A stretch of DNA of 64,000 nt from Vibrio ruber DSM 16370 (GTDB lineage Bacteria; Pseudomonadota; Gammaproteobacteria; Enterobacterales; Vibrionaceae): the NCBI RefSeq assembly GCF_900163965.1, contig NZ_FULE01000046.1:99423-163422 (forward strand), given 5' to 3'. Each line of letters starts with the position of its first letter. The first letter of the stretch is position 1. The translations under genes were made by a program, and so were the position numbers. Positions 9,829 to 18,388 of the stretch are shown one piece after another. Below the pieces are notes generated by a model. It did no database searches, had not been told where the DNA came from, and saw nothing but the letters and a program-made list of their open reading frames with translations.

Positions 9829-9888
9829 TTATCTTTTTGACAAAGAAATATAATTGTCTTTATGATAAAGTTTTTGTCATATCGACAA
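9829..9888. promoter_or_regulatory. Three NorR enhancer sites
   Basis: Three 15-base imperfect palindromes of the form TTRTC-N5-GAYAA (core GT-N7-AC) lie at 9829-9843, 9854-9868 and 9874-9888. The last is perfect (TTGTC/GACAA). Their centres are 25 and 20 bases apart and they sit 50-110 bases upstream of the sigma-54 promoter. In E. coli, NorR also needs three such sites, so this is the expected enhancer. Confidence 0.82.
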
Positions 9889-9904
9889 AGTAAAGGTAAA
9901 AGCT

Positions 9905-11464
9905 ATGGTGACGGAGCAGGTCGGCAAAGCGTGGGTACAGGTTGCATTGGATATTACATCCGGCATTTCTGATCAGGACAGATTCGACAGGTTACTGGCG
10001 ACAATCCGGCAAACCTTGAAATGTGATGCGTCTGCCTTACTACTGTTTCGGGATCAGCAGTTCGTTCCTCTGGCAATTAACGGGCTCAGTGAAGATGTGC
10101 TGGGGCGTCGGTTTGATGTCCAACAGCACCCCCGTCTTGAGGCAATTGCCAGAGCCGGTGATATTGTCCGCTTTCCTTCCGACAGTGATATTCCCGATCC
10201 CTATGATGGTTTGATCCCCAATCATGAAGAAGAACTCAAGGTACATTCTTGTATCGGGCTGCCTCTGATGTTGGATGATCGTCTGATCGGTGCGGTGACG
10301 ATAGATGCGTTTGACCCGACTCAGTTTGAGCGCTTCAAAGATGATGATCTGCGCATCATCAGTGCTTTGGCTGCCAGCAGTCTTAATACCGCCTTACTCA
10401 TGGAGCAATTAGAACGGACGGCGGGGGTTGAAGCCAGCGCGTCAAGACGTTCCCGTACATTGAATCAGCAAGGAGACATGATCGGGCAGTCCCCGTCAAT
10501 GCTGGCACTCAAATCACAGATTGATGCGGTTGCCGATACCGACCTTTCCGTACTGATCATGGGGGAAACCGGGGTTGGTAAAGAGTTGGTCGCGAATGCG
10601 CTGCACCGCCAGTCCGGTCGGGCTGAAAATGCTTTGGTGTATTTGAACTGTGCCGCATTGCCGGAGTCTGTCGCTGAGAGTGAGTTGTTCGGCCATGTCA
10701 AAGGCGCTTTTACCGGTGCGATCAGTCACCGAAAAGGTAAATTTGAACTGGCGGATAACGGCACACTGTTTTTGGATGAAATCGGTGAACTGTCACTCCC
10801 GCTTCAGGCCAAATTGCTGCGTGCGCTTCAGTACGGTGATATTCAGCGGGTCGGGGATGACCGCAACATTAAAGTCAATGTCCGGATTATCGCAGCCACG
10901 AACCGAGTGATGCATGATGAGGTCAAAGCCGGCCGTTTCAGAGCGGATCTGTATCATCGCTTGAGTGTTTTTCCAATCTTTGTGCCGCCTTTACGTGAGC
11001 GCGATAAAGATATCGTCCTGCTTGCCGGTTTTTTTGCTGAACGATGTGCACATAAATTAGGGGTAGCGAATATCAGTCTGGATGCGGCAACTCTCAGTAT
11101 GATCCAACGTTACACTTGGCCGGGTAATGTCCGTGAGCTTGAACATGCCATCAACCGAGCCTCCGTAATTGCCAAGTCTGACTCTCCCTCAGAGCCGATT
11201 ACGCTGTTGCCACACCATTTTAACTTTGCCGTCGAGGTTGCTGATCTCTCCGGGGCGGAAGAGCCGTCAGATCAAAGTATGTCTGAAAACCGGCTGGTCG
11301 AACTGCAACATCACGGACTCAAAGAAGCCATTGATCTGTTTCAGGCTCAGTTCGTCCAGTGTGCCTATCTGGAAAATGATAATAATCTCAGTGCTACCGC
11401 GAAACAGTTGAAAATGAATCCGGGAAATTTACACCGCCTGATGAAGCGCCTCGGCCTGAAATAA
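9905..11464 (+). CDS. norR: NO-responsive sigma-54 activator
   Basis: A 519-aa bacterial enhancer-binding protein. The N-terminal GAF domain (about 15-170) would hold the non-haem iron that senses NO. The AAA+ domain has Walker A GETGVGKE, the sigma-54 contact loop GAFTGA and Walker B LFLDEIGE. The C-terminal helix-turn-helix is ATAKQLKMNPGNLHRLMKR. It is transcribed away from norVW, with the shared control region between them. Length and order match E. coli NorR (about 504 aa). Confidence 0.96.
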   Translation: MVTEQVGKAWVQVALDITSGISDQDRFDRLLATIRQTLKCDASALLLFRDQQFVPLAINGLSEDVLGRRFDVQQHPRLEAIARAGDIVRFPSDSDIPDPYDGLIPNHEEELKVHSCIGLPLMLDDRLIGAVTIDAFDPTQFERFKDDDLRIISALAASSLNTALLMEQLERTAGVEASASRRSRTLNQQGDMIGQSPSMLALKSQIDAVADTDLSVLIMGETGVGKELVANALHRQSGRAENALVYLNCAALPESVAESELFGHVKGAFTGAISHRKGKFELADNGTLFLDEIGELSLPLQAKLLRALQYGDIQRVGDDRNIKVNVRIIAATNRVMHDEVKAGRFRADLYHRLSVFPIFVPPLRERDKDIVLLAGFFAERCAHKLGVANISLDAATLSMIQRYTWPGNVRELEHAINRASVIAKSDSPSEPITLLPHHFNFAVEVADLSGAEEPSDQSMSENRLVELQHHGLKEAIDLFQAQFVQCAYLENDNNLSATAKQLKMNPGNLHRLMKRLGLK

Positions 11465-11831
11465 GGGGTGAAATTGTCTGACCCCCACACATAAAAGATT
11501 CACCAGTCGATGCAAGTCCGCAGCAAAATGTGGATTTTCTATCGGTCATGTTTTGCTGCTGCCTGATGAGCTGATTGAGTTGTATGCCATCAGGCTGAAT
11601 GCAAAAATGTTATCTTCATTCAAAAAACAGCCTTCCCAAAATCAAACTGACTTGATAATGCGTGAATCCTGACCTGCATGTTGCATATAATGGTCCGACT
11701 TGCAGATCCATTTTTATTTCATATAAATCATCTGGCTGCGGTAGCGTGGTGAATCAGGAAAGGCTTGGTTGAAAAAATACCAGTCACCATGTTCCAACAA
11801 TCATAAAGAAAGCAACACGAAGGGTGTTTAC
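11465..11831. other. Intergenic region upstream of first vgrG
   Basis: About 370 bases between norR and vgrG with no gene. A weak hairpin GGGGT...ACCCC just after norR may terminate it. The repeated RNA-like element found before the other vgrG copies is absent here, so this is the non-duplicated outer edge of the array. Confidence 0.5.
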
Positions 11832-13808
11832 ATGGCAACGTTAGGGTTCAGGCTCACCATCGATGGTGTCAATGATGAGACATTGGTGGTCCGTGACTAT
11901 CAGGGGATCGAGTCCATCTCAGATTCAGTCGATGATCAAGGCCAGCCGGTTTATGGCTATCGCTATACCATCGATATTGCCAGTCGCAACAGCGACCTGA
12001 GTTTCGAGCAGATGGTCGATAGCACCGCACTGCTTGAAGTGCTGCGCGATCATGAGGTCGTGCAAAAAGTTCACGGCATTATCCGCAATTTCAGCCGGGG
12101 CGATACCGGTCACCATCATACCTTTTATTCACTTACCTTGGTGCCGTCACTGGAAAGACTGTCGCTGCGCCATAACAGCCGGATCTTCCAGCAACTGGAC
12201 GTGCCGGAAATTCTCTCGGTGCTGTTTCAGGAAATGAATATCAATGATTACGCATTTTCGGTGCGGCGTGAGTGCGCCAAACGCGAATATTGCGTTCAGT
12301 ACCGTGAAACCGATTTAGAATTCTTCCACCGTCTGGCGGCTGAAGAAGGGCTGATGTACCGCTTTGAGCATCAGCAAGACAAGCATGTTTTAGTCATCAC
12401 CGACAATCCCGAAGGGTTCGGCCGTCTTGCCATGCCGGTGCCGTATAACGCCTTGTCCGGTGGGGTGTTTGAGCAACCCTACGTCTCAACTTTGACCGAG
12501 CACAAACAGACACAAGTCAGTGATGTGCAGCTGAGCGATTACAGTTTTAAAAAGCCGTCTTACAATATCACTCACTCAGCGACGGCTTCGGATATGAGTT
12601 ACCAGCGTGGTGACTATGAACATTTTGACCACCCGGGGCGATTTAAAGATGACACCACGGGTCAGGCATTTACGCAGATCCGCCTTGAAGCGCTGCGCCG
12701 ACAAGCACATACCTTCAGCGGTAAAAGTAACGACGCACAGCTTCAGGCTGGTCAGCGGTTTGATTTGATGGAGCACTTCGACAGTGAGATGAATCGCAAT
12801 TATCTGCTGATTCAAGTCGCCCATCAGGGCAGCCAGCCGCAGGCGCTGGAAGAGTCCGGAGGCAGCGGTGCGACCACATATGCCAACCAGTTTGCTGCCA
12901 TTCTCGGTGATCAGGTGTGGCAGATGACACCGCGCAGTAAACCGATCCTCAAATTCCCGACGATGGGGACAGTGGTCGGCCCCGAAGGGGAAGAGATCTA
13001 CTGTGATGAGCATGGCCGGGTGAAAGTACAGTTCCCTTGGGATCGCTATGGCAGCTCAAATGAGCAAAGCTCTTGCTGGTTGCGTGTGACACAAGGTTGG
13101 GCCGGTGCGCAGTACGGGATGATGGCTATTCCGCGCATCGGGCATGAAGTGGTGGTGCATTTCCTTAATGGCGACCCGGATCAACCGATTATCACCGGGC
13201 GGACATACAATGCTAATAATGTCACGCCATATACGCTGCCGGAGCACAAAACCAAGACGGTGATCCGCACCGAGACTCACCAAGGGGACGGTTACAACGA
13301 GCTGAGTTTTGAAGACCAGTCGGGCAGTGAGAAAATCTATCTGCACGCGCAAAAAGATACCGACACGCTGGTTGAAAACGATGCAACCACGCATATCAAA
13401 CATAATCAAAGTACCACCATCGATAATGACCGTTACAGCCATATCAAGGTCAATGACCATCACACGGTCAGCGGTGAAGCGCGCACCAAAATCGCCAAAA
13501 GCCAGACGCTGATGATTGAAGGCGAGTTGCATGTCAAAGCAGGCAAAGTGTGGGTCAATGACGCGGGTACAGAAATCCACATCAAAGCCGGTGAGCAAGT
13601 CATCATCGAAGCCGGGAATGAAATCACCCTCAAAGCCGGTGGCAGCTTCGTTAAAGTCGATCCGTCAGGTGTCTCTCTCAGCGGTGCCGGGGTGAATCTG
13701 AACTCCGGCGGTAGTGCCGGGAGTGGCAGTGGGTTTGCGGGTGAGATGGCAGAATTGCCGTTATCTGATGGGGATCGAGTTGAACTGGGAGTAAGTTATG
13801 CCGACTAA
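11832..13808 (+). CDS. vgrG: Type VI secretion spike protein VgrG (copy 1)
   Basis: A 658-aa VgrG/TssI. It has the gp27-like N-terminal part, then the gp5-like OB/needle region (GRVKVQFPWDR, GWAGAQYGMMAIPRIGHEVVV, FLNGDPDQP), and a C-terminal beta-helix of HIKAG/ITLKAG repeats ending in a Gly/Ser-rich tail. The trimer tips the T6SS tube and carries effectors. I start at the ATG at 11832 because all copies in this array share MATLGFRLTIDG and AAGGGTG lies upstream; the longer TTG-started frame is not conserved. Its last 11 bases overlap the effector gene, so the two are coupled. No core T6SS genes are nearby, so this is an auxiliary vgrG module. Confidence 0.95.
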   Translation: MATLGFRLTIDGVNDETLVVRDYQGIESISDSVDDQGQPVYGYRYTIDIASRNSDLSFEQMVDSTALLEVLRDHEVVQKVHGIIRNFSRGDTGHHHTFYSLTLVPSLERLSLRHNSRIFQQLDVPEILSVLFQEMNINDYAFSVRRECAKREYCVQYRETDLEFFHRLAAEEGLMYRFEHQQDKHVLVITDNPEGFGRLAMPVPYNALSGGVFEQPYVSTLTEHKQTQVSDVQLSDYSFKKPSYNITHSATASDMSYQRGDYEHFDHPGRFKDDTTGQAFTQIRLEALRRQAHTFSGKSNDAQLQAGQRFDLMEHFDSEMNRNYLLIQVAHQGSQPQALEESGGSGATTYANQFAAILGDQVWQMTPRSKPILKFPTMGTVVGPEGEEIYCDEHGRVKVQFPWDRYGSSNEQSSCWLRVTQGWAGAQYGMMAIPRIGHEVVVHFLNGDPDQPIITGRTYNANNVTPYTLPEHKTKTVIRTETHQGDGYNELSFEDQSGSEKIYLHAQKDTDTLVENDATTHIKHNQSTTIDNDRYSHIKVNDHHTVSGEARTKIAKSQTLMIEGELHVKAGKVWVNDAGTEIHIKAGEQVIIEAGNEITLKAGGSFVKVDPSGVSLSGAGVNLNSGGSAGSGSGFAGEMAELPLSDGDRVELGVSYAD

Positions 13809-14883
13809 AAAACCATTGACAGAAATTGCGAGTCATCGTCAATGCCGTTTAGGTGAACGAATTAATTTACCGGATGGGACTCCGGTGAATGCGACCATTC
13901 ATCTTATGGATGAACTAGGGCATATTTTGGATTCAATCTCTGAAGCACTAAAAGTTGTTGAGAAGAAGATTGAGCACTTCCTGAAAATTGATGATTTAGT
14001 GAAGCAAAAGAATATTCCGGTAGAGAAAGTCTCTCAGGTTAAAATCGAAGTAGACATCGATCACGATAAGGCAAAGCAGAAGAACAATCAGTTAGTGCTA
14101 GATGTGATTCCAACAGTATTGAAATCAGATTTATTAAAACCATCAGAAGCACTCAATAAGCTAGCAGTCAAGAAACGTAAATTTTATCGAAAAGGTGATA
14201 AGGGAGATGAAGTTGAGTTAATTCAGAAAGCTCTAATTCAGCTTGGGTTTGATTTAGGGGCTGCCGGTGCTGATGGTGATTTTGGGAGTGGGACGAAGAG
14301 TAAAGTAGAACTTTTTCAAAATAGCTATAAACCTAAAAATGATGTTCATCCAGATTATCAATTAGGTGCTGCTGATGGTATTGTTGGTCAAAATTCGATT
14401 AAAGCATTAGATGAGGCTTTGGTTGATGGGTGGAAATATGAAGTTAAATTATGGAAAATTATATTTAATAAACCAACCACTCTGACTGGTACATATAATC
14501 AATCAGTAGAGATTGTAAACTCCGATGGAAATGTAATTCTAAAAGTTAGAGGTAGTAGTAAACCTAATCCATTTAAACCTAAAAACTCGTCTATTAAGGG
14601 GGAAGATGCTTATCCTTATGTTCAATCTGGTACATATAGTGTTGACCACGGATTACATAAAGGAAAGCCTGCATTAGTATTAAATTCAAATGGTTATGTG
14701 CCTACTATAAATATAAACCCTAATCACCCATCATATGGAAAAAATGCTAATTATATCCACATACATTGGGGGTATTCTAAAACATGGAGAGGATCGGCTG
14801 GTTGTATGACAATCCATCCTGATGATTGGGCTTCATTTTTATCATCGGTTCCTGTAGGAAAAGGCGAGGTTATCATAAAATGA
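13798..14883 (+). CDS. T6SS effector: peptidoglycan-binding plus L,D-transpeptidase-like domain
   Basis: A 361-aa protein with no signal peptide, starting inside the vgrG end. The N-terminal ~110 residues are predicted helical and charged and may be the loading region. A PG_binding_1-type domain follows (about 125-205: GDKGDEVELIQKALIQLG, ADGDFGSGTKSKVELFQ, DGIVGQNSIKALDEAL). The C-terminal domain ends with HIHWG and SAGC (His 321/323, Cys 336), the His...S-x-GC pattern of L,D-transpeptidase/YkuD-like enzymes and of the Tlde1 effector type. I infer a toxin that cuts or exchanges peptidoglycan cross-links in the periplasm of rivals. The downstream secreted partner fits as immunity. The low GC content contrasts with vgrG. 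Confidence 0.78.
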   Translation: MPTKKPLTEIASHRQCRLGERINLPDGTPVNATIHLMDELGHILDSISEALKVVEKKIEHFLKIDDLVKQKNIPVEKVSQVKIEVDIDHDKAKQKNNQLVLDVIPTVLKSDLLKPSEALNKLAVKKRKFYRKGDKGDEVELIQKALIQLGFDLGAAGADGDFGSGTKSKVELFQNSYKPKNDVHPDYQLGAADGIVGQNSIKALDEALVDGWKYEVKLWKIIFNKPTTLTGTYNQSVEIVNSDGNVILKVRGSSKPNPFKPKNSSIKGEDAYPYVQSGTYSVDHGLHKGKPALVLNSNGYVPTININPNHPSYGKNANYIHIHWGYSKTWRGSAGCMTIHPDDWASFLSSVPVGKGEVIIK

Positions 14884-15191
14884 AAAAGATCATAATATTA
14901 CTATTTTTATTCACGGATTTTTCTTTTGCACATGAGATAGTTGAAGAATATAAAAAACTTTCTTCAGATTTCATTGTAGAGTATATAAAAGGTAGTGGTA
15001 ATGCTAAAGAAATTGCATTGAAGCAGTTGGATATAGATCCGTCTGATTCAGCGGCTTTATTACGATTGTCTATCTCTTTAGATGATAAACAGTGTAAAAA
15101 TATTAAAAGTTATTATCTTGAATTAGGATCTGAAAATGAGATTCAAGATATTTCACGTGCGATTATACAAAGAAGATGTCACTTTAAATAA
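14880..15191 (+). CDS. Periplasmic immunity protein for the peptidoglycan effector
   Basis: 103 aa. The start overlaps the effector stop as ATGA. An N-terminal signal peptide (MKKIIILLFLFTDFSFA) is followed by a small helical acidic domain with two Cys (about 79 and 100) that could form a disulfide. I do not recognise the family. Immediate coupling to a putative cell-wall effector and export to the periplasm are the usual marks of a T6SS immunity protein; function is inferred from position only. Confidence 0.7.
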   Translation: MKKIIILLFLFTDFSFAHEIVEEYKKLSSDFIVEYIKGSGNAKEIALKQLDIDPSDSAALLRLSISLDDKQCKNIKSYYLELGSENEIQDISRAIIQRRCHFK

Positions 15192-15263
15192 TTATGTTAA
15201 TAAAAATGGCAATATGGATAATTGGCTAATACTTTATTGATTTTGAATAAATACACATACAAA

Positions 15264-15293
15264 ATAATCGAGCCACAAATGTAGCTCGATTAT
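15264..15293. terminator. Inverted repeat, end of effector module 1
   Basis: ATAATCGAGC and GCTCGATTAT form a perfect 10-bp stem around CACAAATGTA. Equivalent hairpins precede the other two copies of the small minus-strand gene. It lies between convergent genes and is probably a bidirectional terminator, although T-runs are poor. Confidence 0.6.
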
Positions 15294-15333
15294 CACATCA
15301 CAAATACCAGTCATGTTTTTATAAGATTAGTTT

Positions 15334-15528
15334 TTATAAAAGACTTTCATCCCCGTCTTCATGATACCGACAATAGTGGGTGGTGATTAAGTTATTGAGA
15401 TAGAGTAAAACTTCACACATTTCATGTCGGTTTTCCCGTTGTTCCGCCAGAAAAATCTCTTCCAGTTGGCGTAAATATTCGCGGGCTTTTTGTGATAGTT
15501 GTGGATCATAGTGGATGGTTTCGAACAT
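15334..15528 (-). CDS. 64-aa protein of the vgrG repeat block (copy 1)
   Basis: A small acidic, helix-rich, soluble protein beginning MFETIHYDPQLSQKAREYL. It occurs three times in this window (also 17755-17949 and 22403-22597), each 195 bases, with differences that are mostly synonymous or conservative, so it is under protein-level selection. I chose the internal ATG because MFETI is common to all copies while the upstream extension is not. The bases just before it contain the Shine-Dalgarno and also the variable site A of the RNA-like element. I do not recognise the family. It is read divergently from the next vgrG. Confidence 0.7.
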   Translation of the reverse strand: MFETIHYDPQLSQKAREYLRQLEEIFLAEQRENRHEMCEVLLYLNNLITTHYCRYHEDGDESLL

Positions 15529-15536
15529 AGTAAATT

Positions 15537-15757
15537 CCCAGGTAAAGTTGGACTTTGTTCCACCACGGAAAGGGACCAATCTTTTGGTGGTGGACTGTAT
15601 CGGGTTTGGTCCTACCGTTACCTAGGCTACGGCCAGCCCGGAGGCTGCCCAATCAGTCCACCATAATTTTCAGGCGGCACTGATAGTCGCATAAAAACAG
15701 TTCGCTGAGAACCGTTGTTTATGCACCTAAGTATTCAAAACGGGGGACCAATCCCGT
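15537..15757. ncRNA. Structured guide-like element, copy 1
   Basis: Plus-strand order: site A CCCAGGTAA (15537-15545); hairpin I AAAG/CTTT with loop GGACCAAT (15569-15584); GGTGGACTG, which pairs with TCAGTCCACC (15653-15662); anti-loop TTTGGTCC (15605-15612); guide B TTACCTAGG (15618-15626); hairpin CAGCC-CGGA-GGCTG; site C ACCTAAGTA (15725-15733); hairpin II ACGGG/CCCGT, again with loop GGACCAAT (15740-15757). B is complementary to A and nearly so to C; the anti-loop is complementary to both loops. The GGTGGACTG pairing crosses the loop pairing, giving a pseudoknot. The active strand is unknown: read on the minus strand, A is the ribosome site of the 64-aa gene, so it may be a leader switch. 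Confidence 0.6.
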
Positions 15758-15969
15758 CCCGGAGTGTTTCCGGTACAGGGTTAGATTAATGAACGTCGGG
15801 CACAGGTACAATAGACGCAAGTATGGAAAAAGTATGAGGTTCTTCGAGTCAGTTCACTTTTCTGATGGAATCTAAAAGAGAAGCGCTATTGATGATTAAA
15901 ACGGGTATACAATCAGCCAGATGAGAATTGGATGAAGGTTATTCAGCGTACAATACAACTCAATTCATT

Positions 15970-16110
15970 ATGGCAACGTTAGGGTTCAGGCTTACCATCG
16001 ATGGTGTCAATGATGAGACATTGGTGGTCCGAGACTATCAGGGGATCGAGTCCATCTCAGATTCAGTCGATGATCAAGGCCAGCCGGTTTATGGCTATCG
16101 CTATACCATC
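15970..16110 (+). pseudogene. vgrG 5' fragment (47 codons)
   Basis: From the ATG the sequence is nearly identical to the first 47 codons of both full vgrG genes (MATLGFRLTIDG ... YGYRYTI). It then switches abruptly after TACCATCG to unrelated AT-rich DNA. It keeps the shared vgrG leader region upstream. It is the scar of a recombination that left a foreign payload behind a vgrG promoter, and it may still drive the two genes downstream. Confidence 0.9.
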
Positions 16111-16183
16111 GTTATACACAAAATATATCTTATGATTCTGGAAAGAAGAAAATATAACAAGATCTTAAAGGGGATATTTTGTT

Positions 16184-17119
16184 ATGAAAAATGTAGTAAT
16201 AAATAGTTTAACAGGAATTTTGGGATTAACATTATCGATGTTTGTCTTCTCATATACATTATATGACCCCCAAAAATTTGATGAAGAGTCATATGAGATA
16301 AAAAAAATAGACGTTAATTTTGATGGTAAATTAGACTATGTTGTTTATAGTAAACCATTTATGGGGGATGAGTTGTATTTCTTTGTCAATAAAAATAATA
16401 AATATTATCTATCTCTCAAAGGGTATAATTTTTCCCAAGATGGTGGATATATTATGACAAATATTTATCCTGCTTCGGACAAAAGTAATAGATTAAATAT
16501 AAGGACTTCTTTTCCTGGTGCAGGCAATGGTGAAATAAATTATCTGATTTCATATGAAAATAAAAAATATTTTCTAGATGAAACAATTCATACAGTTAGA
16601 TATTCATTTGATAAAGATGGACGAGTAGATATTTGCACTGTAAAGCAAAATATAGATTTACAAATGCTCTACTCTAAATCAAATATATCTCTCCATGAAA
16701 TTCCTAGTGAAGATGAAAGAGATGAAAAATGTACTATATTATTTAAAATAACGGCATCCATTGATGACTTTATTCAAAGAGTACGTGAAGAACCATACAG
16801 TACATATGAGACAACTCAACGTTATGAAGCATTGATTAATAAGTATAAAATAACTAATAAAAATGTAACTCAGTATAATGATTTGGCTTACTTCCTAGAA
16901 AAGCGTGGAGCATACAAAGAATCCATTTTTGTCCTTAGACATATTGTTAAAGATTTTCCCTCTAGAACTGTTGCATATATAAATCTAGGTGATGCACTTT
17001 GGGGAAAAAAAGATAGAGATAAAGCGAAGGATGCATATCAAACTTATATTAAGCTAATGAAAGAGCGTGGGAATGAGAGTAAGATTCCGAAACAAGTATT
17101 TAAACGGGTGTCTCTGTGA
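16184..17119 (+). CDS. Secreted or membrane-anchored protein with TPR end, orphan immunity candidate
   Basis: 311 aa with an N-terminal hydrophobic segment (about 5-27). A beta-rich domain follows with repeat-like VNFDGKLDYVVYS and PGAGNGEINYLISY, similar in style to FG-GAP/VCBS blades. A C-terminal TPR-like region (about 225-295) contains YNDLAYFLEKRGAYKESI and AYINLGDALWGKKDRDKA. Its first domain is paralogous to the next gene (shared GAG-G motif and K-KYFL). It follows a vgrG fragment with no toxin, so I read it as an orphan immunity or immunity-derived gene; the family is unknown to me. GC is very low compared with vgrG. Confidence 0.6.
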   Translation: MKNVVINSLTGILGLTLSMFVFSYTLYDPQKFDEESYEIKKIDVNFDGKLDYVVYSKPFMGDELYFFVNKNNKYYLSLKGYNFSQDGGYIMTNIYPASDKSNRLNIRTSFPGAGNGEINYLISYENKKYFLDETIHTVRYSFDKDGRVDICTVKQNIDLQMLYSKSNISLHEIPSEDERDEKCTILFKITASIDDFIQRVREEPYSTYETTQRYEALINKYKITNKNVTQYNDLAYFLEKRGAYKESIFVLRHIVKDFPSRTVAYINLGDALWGKKDRDKAKDAYQTYIKLMKERGNESKIPKQVFKRVSL

Positions 17120-17652
17120 TATTTAAGAGTGTGCTCTTTTCCTTGATAACTATAATGTTATCTGGATGTGTTTCTATGACTAGTTTTAATGATTTGGTTC
17201 ATACTGATAAAAATGAAATATATTACTTTGATGTGAATCGTGATGGGACTAAAGACGCTGTTATTAATGATCCATCCAATGATGAGATATTGGTATTTCT
17301 TAATGTAGATGGAGAATATAAGTATAAGTATAAATCTGGAAATTATAATTTTCAGGGTGTTTATATGGTTGTAAACATTAGAGAAGAAAAAGGTGATGAT
17401 GTTAATTTATCTTTAATATCAATGTTTTCTGGTGCTGGTGGTCAAGAGAAAAAATACTTCTTAGGTATAAATGATAATAAATTAGAACTTGTTCAAACAG
17501 TGACGTTCGATTATTCTTACAATAATGAATCGTATTCATTACGTATCTGTGTAATAAAGAAATCGGGTAAAGAAAAATGCCACGTTAAAAAATCTGACAA
17601 GCCTTTTAATTCTAAGTATATAGACGAATACCCTTATACAAATGTTCCATAA
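17116..17652 (+). CDS. Lipoprotein paralogue of preceding gene, orphan immunity candidate
   Basis: 178 aa. It starts inside the previous stop (ATGA-type 4-base overlap). The signal sequence ends in the lipobox LSGC, with a Val following, so outer-membrane sorting is possible. The mature part resembles the first domain of the upstream protein: FDVNRDGTKDAVI against VNFDGKLDYVVYS, and SGAGGQEKKYFL against PGAGNGEINYLI. Periplasm-facing lipoproteins are common T6SS immunity proteins. No toxin gene is left beside it. Function is inferred from context only. Confidence 0.6.
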   Translation: MIFKSVLFSLITIMLSGCVSMTSFNDLVHTDKNEIYYFDVNRDGTKDAVINDPSNDEILVFLNVDGEYKYKYKSGNYNFQGVYMVVNIREEKGDDVNLSLISMFSGAGGQEKKYFLGINDNKLELVQTVTFDYSYNNESYSLRICVIKKSGKEKCHVKKSDKPFNSKYIDEYPYTNVP

Positions 17653-17710
17653 CTACTCATGTTTTATTGTTAATGCAAATTGCTCAAGAGCCAATAAATC
17701 ATGTTCAAAT

Positions 17711-17730
17711 CGAGCCGCAAAAGCGGCTCG
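17711..17730. terminator. Inverted repeat, end of module 2
   Basis: CGAGCCGC-AAAA-GCGGCTCG, a perfect 8-bp stem between the lipoprotein gene and the convergent 64-aa gene. Its position matches the hairpin at 15264. Confidence 0.6.
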
Positions 17731-17754
17731 CTGATCACAAACACCAATCATGTT

Positions 17755-17949
17755 TTATACAAAACTTTCATCCCCGTCTTCATGATACTGACAATAGTGG
17801 GTGGTGATTAAGTTATTGAGATAGAGTAAAACTTCACACATTTCTTGTCGGTTTTCCCGTTGTTCCGCCAGAAAAATCTCTTCCAGTTGGCGTAAATATT
17901 CACGGGCTTTTTGTGATAGTTGTGGATCATAGTGGATGGTTTCGAACAT
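17755..17949 (-). CDS. 64-aa protein of the vgrG repeat block (copy 2)
   Basis: Same length as copies 1 and 3. It has QEMCEV and HYCQYHEDGDESFV where copy 1 has HEMCEV and HYCRYHEDGDESLL. The minus-strand leader is TTACTTGGAGTTTAT before the ATG, where GGAG is the ribosome site and TTACTTGGA is the complement of site A of the adjoining RNA-like element. Confidence 0.7.
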   Translation of the reverse strand: MFETIHYDPQLSQKAREYLRQLEEIFLAEQRENRQEMCEVLLYLNNLITTHYCQYHEDGDESFV

Positions 17950-17955
17950 ATAAAC

Positions 17956-18175
17956 TCCAAGTAAAAATAGATGATGTTGTTCTACCACGGAAAGGGACCA
18001 ATCTTTGGGTGGTGGACTGAGCCGGGTTTGGTCCTACCGCTACTTGGATGACGGCCAGCCGAAGCTGCCCGATTCAGCCCACCATGATTTAGGCGCACTG
18101 ATAATCGCATAAAAACAGCTCGGTTAGAACCGTATTTATCTATCCAAGTATTTAACAACGGGGGACCAATCCCTT
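17956..18175. ncRNA. Structured guide-like element, copy 2
   Basis: Same plan as copy 1 with different variable parts: site A TCCAAGTAA (17956-17964), hairpin I (17991-18006), anti-loop TTTGGTCC (18027-18034), guide B TACTTGGA (18041-18048), site C TCCAAGTA (18143-18150), hairpin II (18158-18175). A, B and C have all changed together from copy 1 and still match over 8 bases. The small hairpin is CAGC-CGAA-GCTG here against CAGCC-CGGA-GGCTG in the others, so the stem is shortened symmetrically with pairing kept. Confidence 0.62.
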
Positions 18176-18388
18176 CCCGGAGTGTTTCCGGTACAGGGTT
18201 AGATTAATGAACGTCGAACGCTGGTACAATAGACGCAAGTATGGAAAAAGTATGAGGTTCTTCGAGTCAGTTCACTTTTCTGATGGAATCTAAAAGAGAA
18301 GCGCTATTGGATGATTAAGACGGGTATACAATCAGCCGGATGAGAATTGGGTGAAGGTTATTCAGCGTACAATACAACTCAATTTATT

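Noticed and set aside
11769..11831. TTG start extending vgrG copy 1 by 21 codons
   Set aside because: All vgrG copies share the MATLGF start; the extension is unique and unlike VgrG N-termini.
13056..13598. Long minus-strand frames opposite vgrG (also 19043-19570 and 12576-13013)
   Set aside because: Antisense shadows of the well-conserved vgrG coding sequence.
15537..15757. Group I intron or IS110-type bridge RNA as an explanation for the repeated element
   Set aside because: The element is only about 220 bases with no room for a group I core, no recombinase, reverse transcriptase or nuclease gene is adjacent, and both A and C pair with the same bases of B rather than with neighbouring halves.
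17956..18175. Integron attC sites
   Set aside because: No RYYYAAC/GTTRRRY boxes at the ends and no integrase; the cassettes are duplicated with vgrG 5' ends rather than as promoterless single genes.
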